64,000 nt of DNA from an uncultured Cohaesibacter sp. (GTDB lineage: Bacteria > Pseudomonadota > Alphaproteobacteria > Rhizobiales > Cohaesibacteraceae): the NCBI RefSeq assembly GCF_963662805.1, contig NZ_OY759877.1:1-64000 (forward strand). The letters run 5' to 3'. Shown here in pieces: positions 1 through 8,721 of this stretch (position 1 is the stretch's first letter; each line of letters opens with the position of its first letter). The translations under genes and the position numbers were made by a program. A model generated the notes under the pieces. The model was not told the origin of the DNA. It made no database searches and saw only the letters and a program-made list of their open reading frames with translations.

Positions 1-1
1 C

Positions 2-425
2 ATGGCGACGCTTGAGGAAATCGACGAGGTTGTCGGTCTGTTCAAGGCGATGGATTGCCCCGTTCGAGCTGATGCATTGCAACAGCACCTATCCGATGAA
101 GGAAGAGGATGCGAACCTGCGCTGCATCCCGATGCTGCGCGAGCGTTACAGCTGTCCGGTGGGCTATTCAGGTCACGAGACCTCGCTGGTCAAGGTCTGT
201 GTCGCGGCTGTTGCACTGGGGGGCGACGTCGCTGGAGCGTCACATCACACTCGACCGGGCGGATGTATGGATCGGATCAGGCCGCTTCCATCGAGGCGCG
301 GGCTTTGGTCGGGTTCGTCAACAGCGTGCGCGCCGTGCCGTTGATGCTGGGGCACGGGGCTGAAGTCCATCTCAAAGGCTGAAGAGGCGATCCGCGAGAA
401 ACTCCGGGTCGACGTCGAAGCCTGA
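2..425 (+). pseudogene. C-terminal part of a NeuB-family nonulosonate (sialic/legionaminic/pseudaminic-type) synthase, frameshifted and cut by the window edge
   Basis: NeuB-family enzymes condense phosphoenolpyruvate with a six-carbon amino sugar to make nine-carbon sialic-acid-like sugars. Family segments appear in order but in changing frames: EEIDEVVGLFKAMDCPV in frame 2, then LMHCNSTYPM and LRERYSCPVGYSGHETSL in frame 3, then GATSLERHITLDRA in frame 1, then MYGSDQAASIE in frame 2, and a C-terminus ending KLRVDVEA before a TGA at 423-425. At least four frame changes fall within about 420 bases. The 5' part lies outside the window. The family is well supported; which nonulosonate is made cannot be told. 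Whether this is real decay or sequence error is open. Confidence 0.72.
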
Positions 426-556
426 GCCTTCACGGTCGGAAAGCTCTTGGAGCCTGACCCTGCTGAGATCCTGATCCTCTCACTCGGAGGGTCAGGATTT
501 TTGCGTTTCAAGGCTGTTGCGAATGGCCCTTGAAATTCTCTTCCGTGTCGGCCCAG

Positions 557-1623
557 CTAGGCTTCCTGTGCCTCGGCCAACTCGGCGTGGATTGCGCTGC
601 GGTCACCGCCCAGTTTGGCCAGAAAGCTCAGGATCTTGTCTTCCAGCTTCGGGTCGTCGACTTCGGCGCCCCATTCCGGATGACCGATATCTTCAAGGAG
701 AAGTAGGTCAGCTTGTTGTGACTGATCAGCGAGAATATGGGGGCGTCTCAGCCCGAACGGGATCATTTGCGCGTGGCCGCGCATACCGATGACCACATCG
801 GTCCGGGCATAGAAATCCATGATCTCGTCGGGGTGACAGATTGGTCAGCTCCACGCGGGTGAACTTGACACCAGCCCGCTCCAGATAGGGCTCAAGCTGG
901 CGATCCAAATCCTTGTGGCAGGACATTGACGATGGTCCAGCCGCTCTGTTCAGCAAGATCGAGAGCGCCAGCCAGCGCCAGAAGCGTGTCTTCTTCCTTC
1001 TCGCCAAAGCGAAAATGGGGCCGGTCAAAGGCTGCATTGACGGCCAGAACCCTGTTGTTTGTGCTGGTCGGCTGCCTCGGCAAGCTTGCGATAGTGCGGG
1101 TAGAGCTGCCAGACGAGCGTGGTCGGGCAATATTGCCGCGAGATTGTCCGGTCGGGTCTCGGTTTGACATATTCGGACATGGCCCTGACCGAGCCGGAGT
1201 TTCTGAGGGCTGAAGAAGGGGGCTTTATCGTAAACTGCATTTGATGTGCGGGGTGAAAACCTCGGGGAAATCTTCCTGTCCGCGAAAGCGATTGTAGCCG
1301 GTGGCAAAGAGGATAACGGGAAATGTCGATGGCGTTGACAGCGTCGAGCGTGCTGTTCCATTGCCAGCCACTGTTGTCGATGTTGGCACCGTCCTGATCG
1401 CGCAGGAACACGCCGCCACCGCTGATGACTATGCCGTGGTTGCTCTTGTTGAACTGCTCGGCGAGGGCCTTGTCAAACCAGCTCCCACTGCTGATGCAGC
1501 GTCCATTCGATGGGCCCGAGGGCATTCTCGAAGACCCTTCTGGTGACTTCATACAGAAGGGTGTCGCCAGCGTTCTTGTTGGCCGCGTTTGTGCACACCG
1601 ATATGAACCAAACGTCGTGTCAT
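557..1623 (-). pseudogene. polysaccharide pyruvyl transferase family protein, frameshifted
   Basis: Reading leftwards from an ATG at 1623 (MTRRLVHIGVHK), the protein can be followed through several frames: NAGDTLLYEV, GIVISGGGVFLRDQDGANID with NSGWQWNS just after it, PVILFATGYNRFRGQEDFPE, LAVNAAFDRPHFRFGEKEED, VKFTRVELTNLS, and finally MDFYARTDVVIGMRGHAQMI with a stop at 557. The GGGVF and GMRGHAQMIPFG segments are typical of the family, which adds pyruvyl groups to surface sugars or acts as a related glycan transferase. Total length suits one gene of about 355 residues if the breaks are repaired. Neighbours point to a role in flagellin or surface-glycan modification. Confidence 0.7.
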
Positions 1624-1664
1624 TGATTGGCCAACCTTTTTGACTGCCTTGTTGCGATCAATGA

Positions 1665-2399
1665 TCAATCCTCTTCGAACCGTCCCCAAACGTCGATTCT
1701 CTTTTGCAGGAACCGAGCATAGGACAAATCTTCCCGCGTGTTGATATCGATCGAATTGATCGGATGCATAGCATAGCCGATTGCCCCCGTCCATGTGAAA
1801 ACTGCCTGCCGCAAAGAGCGCCTCTGTGTCGGCGATATAGATCGAGCCGTTGACCGCATAGAGGCGCGTCAGGCCCTGACGTTGGGCGTTTCACGTCCTC
1901 GTTGCTGTCGACCGGTACGATGACATCATCCTCGAGATACCGGAGGTTTGTCATATATTTGCTGGTGTCGAAAATGCTGATGACGGCGGGAGCCTTTCCT
2001 GTCCCTGAAGAGTGAAACCGCGTTGCGCAGATCATCCGGCGTGCGAAAGGGGCTTGTCGGCAGCAGCATCATGACATTTGCCGGGCGCTTGCCTTCATGG
2101 GTTTCCAGCCAGTTCACCAGATCGAAGATGACGTGCACCGAATGCACATGGTCCCTGCGACAGATCGGTCGGACGCATGTAGGGGGACTTCTGCCCCTGC
2201 GGACCGGGCGCTTTCGGCGATGGCTTCACTCTCGGTGGATACGATGATGCGATCAATGACGCCGGACTGTCTGGCTGCCTCGATGGTCCCAGTGCAGCAG
2301 CGGTTTGCCGCCAAGGTCGACAAGGTTCTTGTTGGGTATGCCCTTGGAGTTGCCTCTTGCCGGGATCACACAGACGATTTCATCGGATTTCTTGGTCAT
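1665..2399 (-). pseudogene. CMP-N-acylneuraminate cytidylyltransferase (NeuA-like), frameshifted
   Basis: This enzyme activates nonulosonic acids with CTP to give the CMP-sugar donor. The start at 2399 gives MTKKSDEIVCVIPARGNSKG, the nucleotide-binding signature of the family (PARGNSKGIPNKNL). Later segments lie in other frames: SGVIDRIIVSTESEAIAESA, VMMLLPTSPFRTPDDLRNAV, ISIFDTSKYMTNLRYLEDDV, and a C-terminus YAMHPINSIDINTREDLSYA that ends at 1665 with FEED. The 735-base span is the right size for a gene of about 244 residues. About four or five frame changes are needed. It sits next to the NeuB-type gene, as expected for a nonulosonate activation pathway. Confidence 0.75.
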
Positions 2400-2525
2400 G
2401 TCGGTGAAGGTCGATTCATGGAACTGGGTGTCTTTGCTGACCGCTCTCATCCGAGACGCAGGACAGTAAGAAGGACTGAATTGCGACTGTTCTGAGCATT
2501 TATATTTGATCAGCTTGCCATCAAG

Positions 2526-3100
2526 TCAGGCTTTTGCTTTGCTGATCTTCTGCATGTTGGCCATGACGCCGAGGATCTGGTCGAAATGGGCTGTCTTGTC
2601 GATGATTTCGGCATGTACCAGCTTGAACTGATGGCGCCTTGATCATCGCGTCGAGTTCGGCCGCATTCCAATGCGTCAACCAACGGTATTTCGTGCGCTG
2701 CATGATCATCGTCTCTGACTGGTCATTGGTCATGCAGTAGGAGAAGACGACCTTTTTTCACCTGTTGGCGCAGCCTGTCGAGGATGAAATCTATATTCGG
2801 GGTGTATTCCCAGACGCCGAGGACCAGCGCCGTGTCGAACTGTCCTTCAGGAAATTCACCCTTGTTGAGATCGCAGACGATGGTGTCAGGCGTTCTTTGC
2901 GAGATGTCGCAGGGCGTGTAGGTGCAGGCCGGTTCCAGAAATTGCCGGGGCAATTGGTAACCGCATCCGAGATCCAGAACATGCTCTCCGGGACGCACAA
3001 ACATGCAGGCCCGCTTTGCTCGCGGCAACCAGCGTTCCTTTTGAAGAAGTGTTTCGTCCTGCCAGTTTTCGCGATTGTCTTCGAGAGAGATGAGGGACAT
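2526..3100 (-). pseudogene. class I SAM-dependent methyltransferase, frameshifted
   Basis: From the ATG at 3100 the frame runs MSLISLEDNRENWQDETLLQ and contains VLDLGCGYQLPRQFLEP, a SAM-binding glycine loop. It continues with VLGVWEYTPNIDFILDRLRQ before the frame changes near 2750-2730. The other frames carry RTKYRWLTHWNAAELDAMI and then a C-terminus ending ANMQKISKAKA with a stop at 2526. Repaired, the protein would be about 190 residues. The substrate is unknown. The position between the nonulosonate genes and flaF/flbT suggests a sugar- or flagellin-modifying methyltransferase, but that is inference. Confidence 0.65.
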
Positions 3101-3292
3101 GGTTCTATGGCTCGAATATTGATTCCGTTGCCATAATACTAAGAAATTTATGGTTAATATATTCTGTATTTGCAGGTTATGGGATAGGTTTTGGCAATTC
3201 TGACAGTCGGGTTTCTGGGGCGCATCTAAGCTGCTTTGTTTGGCGGTGGGATTGGTTGCTGTCTCTCACCTTTGAGCATCATGACGGCAAAA

Positions 3293-3325
3293 AAAGCCCA
3301 GCGCCGTTCGGGGCTTGGGCTCGGA
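3293..3325 (-). terminator. rho-independent terminator after flaF
   Basis: Read on the minus strand this is a GC-rich hairpin (AGCCCAAGCCCC, short loop, GGCGCTGGGCT) followed by a run of seven T. It lies about 90 bases past the flaF stop, at the end of the flagellin-flbT-flaF series. The rest of 3101-3412 shows no gene. Confidence 0.7.
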
Positions 3326-3412
3326 AAAAACTCTAGTGTCTCGCTCCGTGGCCGGATCAAGGGAAGCCGGTGCGAACAAACCGGGCAGGGGAATCACCGC
3401 AAAAGCGAGACC

Positions 3413-3782
3413 TTACGACTTGTTGCGCAAGCCTTCAGCGATGTTGCGGTTGATGTTGATCAGCGTATCAACGCCGGAATTGCGCGGGTCGCTGATGATC
3501 CGGAGCGTCTGATTGAACGTGAAAATGCCCAGATTGACGATATTCTGGCGGATTTCCGCGGGCAATTCGTGATCATCATCAAGGAGCTCGCCTACGATGA
3601 AGGTCCAGATGTTGCGGTTGAATGTCAGGGCGTGATCCCAGTCTTCACGAGTGGAATTTTTCTGACTTTGCCCGCTGCATGAATGCGGCCGCTTTCAGAA
3701 ACATTGCTGCTTCTTTGTCTCTCGGGCTGCCTCCGATGTTGCCTGCTTGCTGATAAGCGTTAGCTGCGGACTGGTTGTACAT
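3413..3782 (-). pseudogene. flaF: flagellar biosynthesis regulator FlaF, one frameshift
   Basis: FlaF is a small alphaproteobacterial protein that works with FlbT in flagellin secretion and synthesis control. The ATG at 3782 gives MYNQSAANAYQQAGNIGGSP, a clear FlaF start, followed by RDKEAAMFLKAAAFMQRAK. Near 3650 the frame changes. The other frame then gives EDWDHALTFNRNIWTFIVGE, RQNIVNLGIFTF and a C-terminus INRNIAEGLRNKS ending at 3413. The span of 370 bases is one base more than a whole number of codons, so one extra base explains the break. The start overlaps the end of flbT. The gene is probably intact in the organism and broken here by sequence error. Confidence 0.8.
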
Positions 3783-4159
3783 TCCGGAGTAACTCCTCTT
3801 CATATTGGATGAGAGCTTTTGCTTCCTTCAGTGCAGGGTAGAGCGAATTGGTTAAGATTTTGCTATTTATGCTGTCTACAATCCTTAACGAACTGGGGGC
3901 AGCTTGAACGAAATCGTTGACCAATTGGAAATATGTATCCTTATGCTTTGCTATATCTTGATCAAGATACATCAATTGTATGCAATAGATAGATTCTCTT
4001 GGCTGGACTCGTCGCGGTTTGGCTCGTCAGAATGTCTTTTTCACGCAGAATGGGCGCCTGACCATCCACAAAAAATCTGATCCTAGTATCACCATTGGTT
4101 ATCACGCTGCTGCCAATGATGATTCGCTCGCCGGGTTTGAGTTCTATTTTGAGAGGCAT
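3760..4159 (-). pseudogene. flbT: flagellin synthesis regulator FlbT, one frameshift
   Basis: FlbT binds flagellin mRNA leaders in Caulobacter and controls flagellin translation. The ATG at 4159 gives MPLKIELKPGERIIIGSSVI, then FVDGQAPILREKDILTSQ and PAKRIY, diagnostic of FlbT. The frame then breaks near 3985. The next frame resumes with IQLMYLDQDIAKHKDTYFQL and ends SLYPALKEAKALIQYEEELL before NVQPVRS at 3760. The span is 400 bases, one more than 133 codons, which fits a single inserted base. It lies downstream of two flagellin genes and overlaps flaF by about 23 bases, the usual alphaproteobacterial order. Confidence 0.82.
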
Positions 4160-4373
4160 TTCGCACACCAGTCGTTACATGGGGGCGGTTCAATACCGCC
4201 CTGTCCAAATGCATTTGATTGATTGCCCGGTCAATAAAACGCGTCAAAATTGCCAAGTGCTTTTCTTTCGAGAAGAGAAAAGTGCAGAGCAAGGGTCTTG
4301 CTAGAAGGCCTAGGCTAATTGATTCCGAATGAAAAGTACAAAGACTTGGTCATCAATCGAAAAGCGCAGGCAG

Positions 4374-4403
4374 AAAAAAAGGCGGGATGAACCCGCCTTT
4401 TTC
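4374..4403 (-). terminator. rho-independent terminator after the downstream flagellin
   Basis: On the minus strand the sequence reads GGCGGGT, a short loop, and CCCGCC followed by seven T. It is 22 bases past the flagellin stop at 4426. It should separate flagellin transcription from flbT-flaF or allow partial read-through. Confidence 0.8.
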
Positions 4404-4425
4404 AGAAGCTTCACGAAACAATCGA

Positions 4426-5850
4426 TTAAGCCCGGAGGAACTGGGTAACCGCCTGGTCTGCCTGAGCGGCGAGCGAAAGAGACGTAGTGGACAGCTGCTG
4501 ACGAGTTTGCAGGGCCAGCATGTTGGCGCCTTCCTCGTTGGAGTCTGCCAGCACCAGATTATCCGCACCGGTCTGCAGGGTATTGATCATTTCCGAGGTG
4601 TAGTCATCGCGGATCTGCACCGTGGAGAGGTTAGAACCGAACGTCGATGCCTGGGAACGCAAGGTTACAAGAGCGTCTGCCAGAGCGTCGAGCTTGAGGT
4701 CGGCTTCCTCGTCGCTGAGGGTGTTCGCATCGGTCAGGGACAGGCCGGAAGCAGTCAAATCAGCAGATTTGATGATCAGTTCTGACTTGTTCTCGTCACG
4801 ATGTTCGTTGAAGGCCACCGTCAAGTCTTCGCCAAGACCGTTGATCAGGTTGATACCGTTGTAGCTGGCGTCGCGCGCTAACTCATCGATCTGATCGAGG
4901 ATCTCGTTGTACTGGTTGACGAGCTCGTTGTTGTCAGCATCGGTGCTGGTTGCCTGGTTGACGATGGTCAGAACGTCAACGTCACCAGCGGTCGCACCGT
5001 CGGCGAAGGTAACTGCGGTACCGCCAGCGTCACCGACCGTACCAGTGGAGCCATCATTCAATTCACCAAGTACGTTCGCAGAGGTGCCGAAGCCGAAGGC
5101 TTTCGCGATGGAGGTGCCGGTCGTGCCGTTCTGGGTCGTTGCGTCGGTGGCGTCACCGTCGGTAATGCGCAGTTCAAGGGTTGCGTTGCCGTCGACTTTC
5201 AAGTCAAGGCGACCATCAGCGGTGATGGTTGCCGTTGCAACACCAGACGCGTTGATGTCTTCCACCAGATCCTTGATGGTGTAGGCGTTGGTTGCCGTGG
5301 ATTCAGCACCGTCGTTGTCGGTCAGGCTCTGGCCCGTAGAAGCGAAGTGCGAGAGCAGGTCAAATTCGCTGGTTACGCCGCTTTCGGAGATTGAAACGAT
5401 CTCGATGTTGGACGTGGAAGCGTCGAAGCCGAGGTTGGACAGGGTCTGGTTTTCGACGGTTTCCTTGATCGTTGCACCAACGGTTGCGCTGCCGGTATCA
5501 ATGGAGGAGGCACCCTGAATGTGGGTGCCGTCGGCTTCATTGTTGGCGGCCTGTGCCTGACGAACCGTCGACTGGGCACTTTCTACCAGATCGGTGATCG
5601 CGGTAATACCGTTGTCGGCAGCTTCAAGGGTCTTGATCGAGTTGGAAATACCATCCAGAAGGTTGCTCAAGTCGTTGGCACGAGCGGACAGGGTTTCCGA
5701 GGTGAAGAAGTTGGTTGGGTTATCCAACGCAGAGTTAACTTTTTTACCTGTCGACAGACGGTTCTGCGTGAGTGACATCAGGTCCGCAGTTTTCTGAAGC
5801 GACAGCAGGTTCTGGCGCACGCCAGCAGAGAGAGTGATATCCGAAGACAT
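4426..5850 (-). CDS. flagellin, paralogue 1 (474 residues)
   Basis: Flagellin is the filament subunit exported by the flagellar type III apparatus. The N-terminal D0/D1 region (residues 1-110) shows QNLLSLQKTADLMSLTQNRL and STGKKVNSALDNPTNFFTSE. The C-terminal D1/D0 region shows SQASTFGSNLSTVQIRDDYT and LSLAAQADQAVTQFLRA. A central Thr/Ser/Asp/Gly-rich segment of roughly 220 residues makes it longer than many alphaproteobacterial flagellins. The start at 5850 (MSSDITLS) is chosen over an in-frame ATG ten codons upstream because AAAGG lies at a suitable distance before it. The protein is very similar to the neighbouring paralogue through nearly its whole length. Ser/Thr richness would allow O-glycosylation. 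Confidence 0.95.
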   Translation of the reverse strand: MSSDITLSAGVRQNLLSLQKTADLMSLTQNRLSTGKKVNSALDNPTNFFTSETLSARANDLSNLLDGISNSIKTLEAADNGITAITDLVESAQSTVRQAQAANNEADGTHIQGASSIDTGSATVGATIKETVENQTLSNLGFDASTSNIEIVSISESGVTSEFDLLSHFASTGQSLTDNDGAESTATNAYTIKDLVEDINASGVATATITADGRLDLKVDGNATLELRITDGDATDATTQNGTTGTSIAKAFGFGTSANVLGELNDGSTGTVGDAGGTAVTFADGATAGDVDVLTIVNQATSTDADNNELVNQYNEILDQIDELARDASYNGINLINGLGEDLTVAFNEHRDENKSELIIKSADLTASGLSLTDANTLSDEEADLKLDALADALVTLRSQASTFGSNLSTVQIRDDYTSEMINTLQTGADNLVLADSNEEGANMLALQTRQQLSTTSLSLAAQADQAVTQFLRA

Positions 5851-5942
5851 TGGGTTACCTTTCTGGGTACTCGAATACAAAAATTATTAAGCCGGTCTCT
5901 TTCTGAGACTTGCAGAAATAATCGTCCTTAAAACCTAATTTA

Positions 5943-5970
5943 AGGTTAACCAACGGTGTCCTGTTAACCT
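5943..5970. promoter_or_regulatory. inverted repeat AGGTTAAC-N12-GTTAACCT upstream of flagellin 1
   Basis: AGGTTAAC (5943-5950) and its exact reverse complement GTTAACCT (5963-5970) are separated by 12 bases, about 93-120 bases before the flagellin start. GTTAACC is the CtrA half-site type, and a GGTTAACC octamer also precedes the second flagellin. Its role as an operator is inferred from position and symmetry. Confidence 0.45.
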
Positions 5971-6118
5971 GAACAAAGCGTTAAAAAGCTGTGTTTGTGC
6001 GTGCTTCAGAATGGGTGAAAGCTGTTATATTTCAATGGGAAATGAGATTGTGGCCGAGGTAGGCGGAGAAGATTAATGAACAGCCGGGGAGGGAGCGGAG
6101 CAGTTCTTTGATCTGCAA

Positions 6119-6146
6119 ATAAAAAAACGGGACCCGAAGGCCCCGT
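6119..6146 (-). terminator. rho-independent terminator after flagellin 2
   Basis: Minus strand: ACGGGGCC, loop TTCG, GGTCCCGT, then seven T. The eight-pair stem with one G-U pair and a UUCG tetraloop lies 26 bases past the stop at 6173. Confidence 0.85.
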
Positions 6147-6172
6147 CTCTAAATGTTTCTGTATATTGCTGA

Positions 6173-7591
6173 TTATCGCAGGAAGCTGAGCACTGCCTGG
6201 TCTGCCTGAGCGGCCAGTGACAGAGAGGTGGTCGACAGAGACTGACGGGTCTGAAGAGCCAGCATGTTGGCGCCTTCTTCGTTGGTATCTGCCAGCACCA
6301 GATCGTCGGCACCGGTCTGCAGGGTGTTGATCGTCGCCTTGGTGAATTCCTGGCGGATCGTCACCGTGTTCAGGTTGGAACCGAAGGTCGAAGCCTGGCT
6401 ACGCAGGGTCGAGAGCGCTTCGGAGAGCGAGTCGAGTGCGTTTTCAGCTTCACTGGAGCTCAGGGTCGACGCGTCGCTGAGGGTCAGGCCGGAGGAGCTC
6501 AGGTCGGCAGACGAGATCACCAGTTCGGACTTGTTGCTGTCACGGTGTTCGTTGAAGGCCACCGTCAGGTCGTTGCCGACACCGTTGATCAGGTTGATAC
6601 CGTTGTAGCTGGCGTCACGTGCCAACTCGTCGATCTGATCGAGGATCTCGTTGAACTGGGTGACCAGCTCGTTGTTGTCAGCGTCGGTGCTCGTTGCCTG
6701 GTTGGTGATGGTCAGGACGTCAACGTCACCAGCGGTTGCACCGTCTGCGAAGCTGACGGAGGTACCACCTGCGTCACCAACCGTACCGGTGGAGCCATCA
6801 GAGAGTTCACCAAGAACGTTGGCGGAGGTGCCAAAGCCGAAGGACTTCGCGATGGAAGTACCGGTCGTGCCGTTCTGGGTGGTAGCGTCGGTGGCGTCGC
6901 CGTCGGTGATGCGCAGCTCAAGAGTTGCGTTGCCATCCACTTCGATGTTCAGGCGACCGTCTTCGGTGATGGAAGCGGTTGCGACACCGGAAGCGTTGAT
7001 GTCTTCTACCAGGTCACCAACAGTATAGGCGTTGGTTGCGGTCGATTCTGCACCGTCGTTGTCGGTCAGGCTCTGGCCGGTCGAAGAGAAGTGCGACAGC
7101 AGGTCGAATTCGCTGGTCACGCCAGTTTCAGAGGTCGAAACGATCTCGAAGTTGGACGTAGAAGCGTCGAAGCCGAGGTTGGACAGGGTCTGGTTCTCGA
7201 CAGTTTCCTTGATGGAAGAGCCTGCGGTTGCACCAGAGGTGTCAATAGAAGCTGCGCCAAGAATGTTGGTGCCGTTTGCTTCAGAGTTAGCAGCCTGTGC
7301 CTGACGAACCGTTGACTGGGCACTTTCTACCAGATCGGTGATCGCGGAAATACCGTTGTCGGCGGCTTCCAGAACCTTGGTAGCGTTGCTGATGGAGTCG
7401 AGAAGGTTGTTCAGCTCGCCTGCGCGAGTGTTCAAGCTCTGAGAGGTGAAGAAGTTGGTCGCGTTATCAAGAGCGGAGTTCACTTTCTTCCCGGTTGAGA
7501 GCCGGTTCTGCGTTGCTGACATCAGATCTGCAGTCTGCTGCAAAGAGAGGAGGTTGGCGCGTACGCCGGCGGATAGAGTGATATCTGACAT
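6173..7591 (-). CDS. flagellin, paralogue 2 (472 residues)
   Basis: This is a second filament subunit gene transcribed in the same direction as paralogue 1. The start MSDITLSAGVRANLLSLQQT and the end LSLAAQADQAVLSFLR match the other copy closely. The central region (ITDGDATDATTQNGTTGTSI and neighbours) is also almost the same, so this is a recent or homogenised tandem duplication. Differences cluster near the C-terminal third (for example ISSADLSSSGLTLSDASTLS). Its own terminator at 6119-6146 and upstream region suggest independent expression. The cysteine-free, Ser/Thr-rich sequence fits an exported, possibly glycosylated flagellin. Confidence 0.95.
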   Translation of the reverse strand: MSDITLSAGVRANLLSLQQTADLMSATQNRLSTGKKVNSALDNATNFFTSQSLNTRAGELNNLLDSISNATKVLEAADNGISAITDLVESAQSTVRQAQAANSEANGTNILGAASIDTSGATAGSSIKETVENQTLSNLGFDASTSNFEIVSTSETGVTSEFDLLSHFSSTGQSLTDNDGAESTATNAYTVGDLVEDINASGVATASITEDGRLNIEVDGNATLELRITDGDATDATTQNGTTGTSIAKSFGFGTSANVLGELSDGSTGTVGDAGGTSVSFADGATAGDVDVLTITNQATSTDADNNELVTQFNEILDQIDELARDASYNGINLINGVGNDLTVAFNEHRDSNKSELVISSADLSSSGLTLSDASTLSSSEAENALDSLSEALSTLRSQASTFGSNLNTVTIRQEFTKATINTLQTGADDLVLADTNEEGANMLALQTRQSLSTTSLSLAAQADQAVLSFLR

Positions 7592-8176
7592 TTCCCCAAA
7601 AACCTTTCTGGTTAGTACTCATCGATCCTTTATGGATCTCGACCGTCCGTGGTCAGGGGAGATCATGGCTTTGAAACGGGAATCATTCGTAAAATTATAT
7701 GGTTAACCGTTTTGAGGGTTAATAATGCCTTGCTGGGGATTTGCTATGGTAAAGGGAGTCTTGCGATCGATGGAAACGGATCGCAAAGGGGCAAAATTGC
7801 TTATAATTATACGTATTTTCCTCTAGTTTGCTTAAGTCGGATTGCTGCAGATTGCAGTTAACAGAGTCTGATGTTTTAGTAAAAGCGATCCGAAATCACC
7901 AAAATGGAGGTTAAACTCCCGCTGACCTGCAAGAAATTCCTTAAATGGACCGCCCGAAATGATGACTTGAATCGTTGTGTCGGGCCTTGAGGCGGCCTGC
8001 CGTGACGATCGTCAAGCCAATGGGCAAGACTGCGAGCAGCCCGAGGTTCATGTCTCAGGACGCAATTCCCCGTGCGTCGAGCAAGACAGTGTAATGGCTG
8101 CATGATAGAGCCGGGTGATGGGCGCACGTTCCCGTTGGGGTCGCACCATCTCGATGACGTCAAATTGAGAGGCGTC
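7592..8176. other. gene-free stretch upstream of flagellin 2
   Basis: No convincing coding region is seen here; the open frames show no family signature and clash with each other. Near the flagellin start the sequence is AT-rich and holds a GGTTAACC octamer at 7701-7708, 110 bases before the start, plus a short inverted repeat at 7761-7786. It probably contains the flagellin promoter. The 7876-8176 half shows nothing I can assign. Confidence 0.5.
7761..7786. repeat. 8-bp inverted repeat TTGCGATC-N10-GATCGCAA
   Basis: The arms at 7761-7768 and 7779-7786 are perfectly complementary. There is no T run, so a terminator is unlikely. It lies about 170 bases upstream of flagellin 2 and could be a protein binding site or a chance hairpin. 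Confidence 0.35.
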
Positions 8177-8557
8177 CTAGATATTGACTTCGAAGTGAGG
8201 CCGTTCGTCCTGATCTTTTTCAGGCGGATGTGCGGAATAGGCACGAAGATTCATCAGTCCGTCAGAGGTCATCTGGTTGGGCTGAGTGGTTTCCAGCGTT
8301 CCTGTCAGTTCCGTCAGGTCTTCGCGCGAAAGCAATTGACGGTTCCTGCGACGGGCCTGTCGGTGGTCGCGCTGAGAGGGCTGGTAATCGTCGGAATCAG
8401 ACTCTTCATAGCCAGCGTTGCCGCGATCCATATGCACGGCCTGATCACGGGTGATGGTTTCCACCGCGTCGTCACTGCCGCTTGGATCGGTCTTTTTGGC
8501 CGCCGACTTCCCTTTAACAGTGGCCGGCGGCTGCATCTTCTGGACTGATAAATCCAT
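8177..8557 (-). CDS. hypothetical charged protein, 126 residues
   Basis: I do not recognise this protein. It is highly hydrophilic, rich in Asp, Glu, Arg, Gln and Ser, with a KGKSAAKKTDPSGSDD segment near the N-terminus and an Arg-rich stretch QARRRNRQLL in the middle. No membrane segment or signal peptide is visible, and much of it looks disordered. The start at 8557 has GAGG about six bases upstream. It lies between the flagellin genes and the flgI-flgJ-flgN-glycosyltransferase operon on the same strand, so a flagellar accessory role is possible. It may also be a chance open frame. Confidence 0.45.
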   Translation of the reverse strand: MDLSVQKMQPPATVKGKSAAKKTDPSGSDDAVETITRDQAVHMDRGNAGYEESDSDDYQPSQRDHRQARRRNRQLLSREDLTELTGTLETTQPNQMTSDGLMNLRAYSAHPPEKDQDERPHFEVNI

Positions 8558-8721
8558 TTAAAGCCTCGAACACACTATAGTTGCTGCCAACTAATATAAT
8601 GGATTCGCGGGCTTTTGTCACAGTTTACTGGGTAATATTACTAAGGCTTTGTAAATAGTTATAGTTTTACAAGAAAGTGAGACGAATTCGATCAAGATCT
8701 GGCGTTGAAAACAGATGCATT

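Noticed and set aside
5926..5945. TTAA-N8-TTAA as a CtrA box before flagellin 1
   Set aside because: The spacing is 8 rather than 7 bases in an AT-rich leader, so it may be chance.
7876..8244. 122-codon minus-strand open frame
   Set aside because: It overlaps the 8177-8557 gene candidate in another frame, is rich in Arg/Ser/Pro as shadow frames are, and has no ribosome-binding site.
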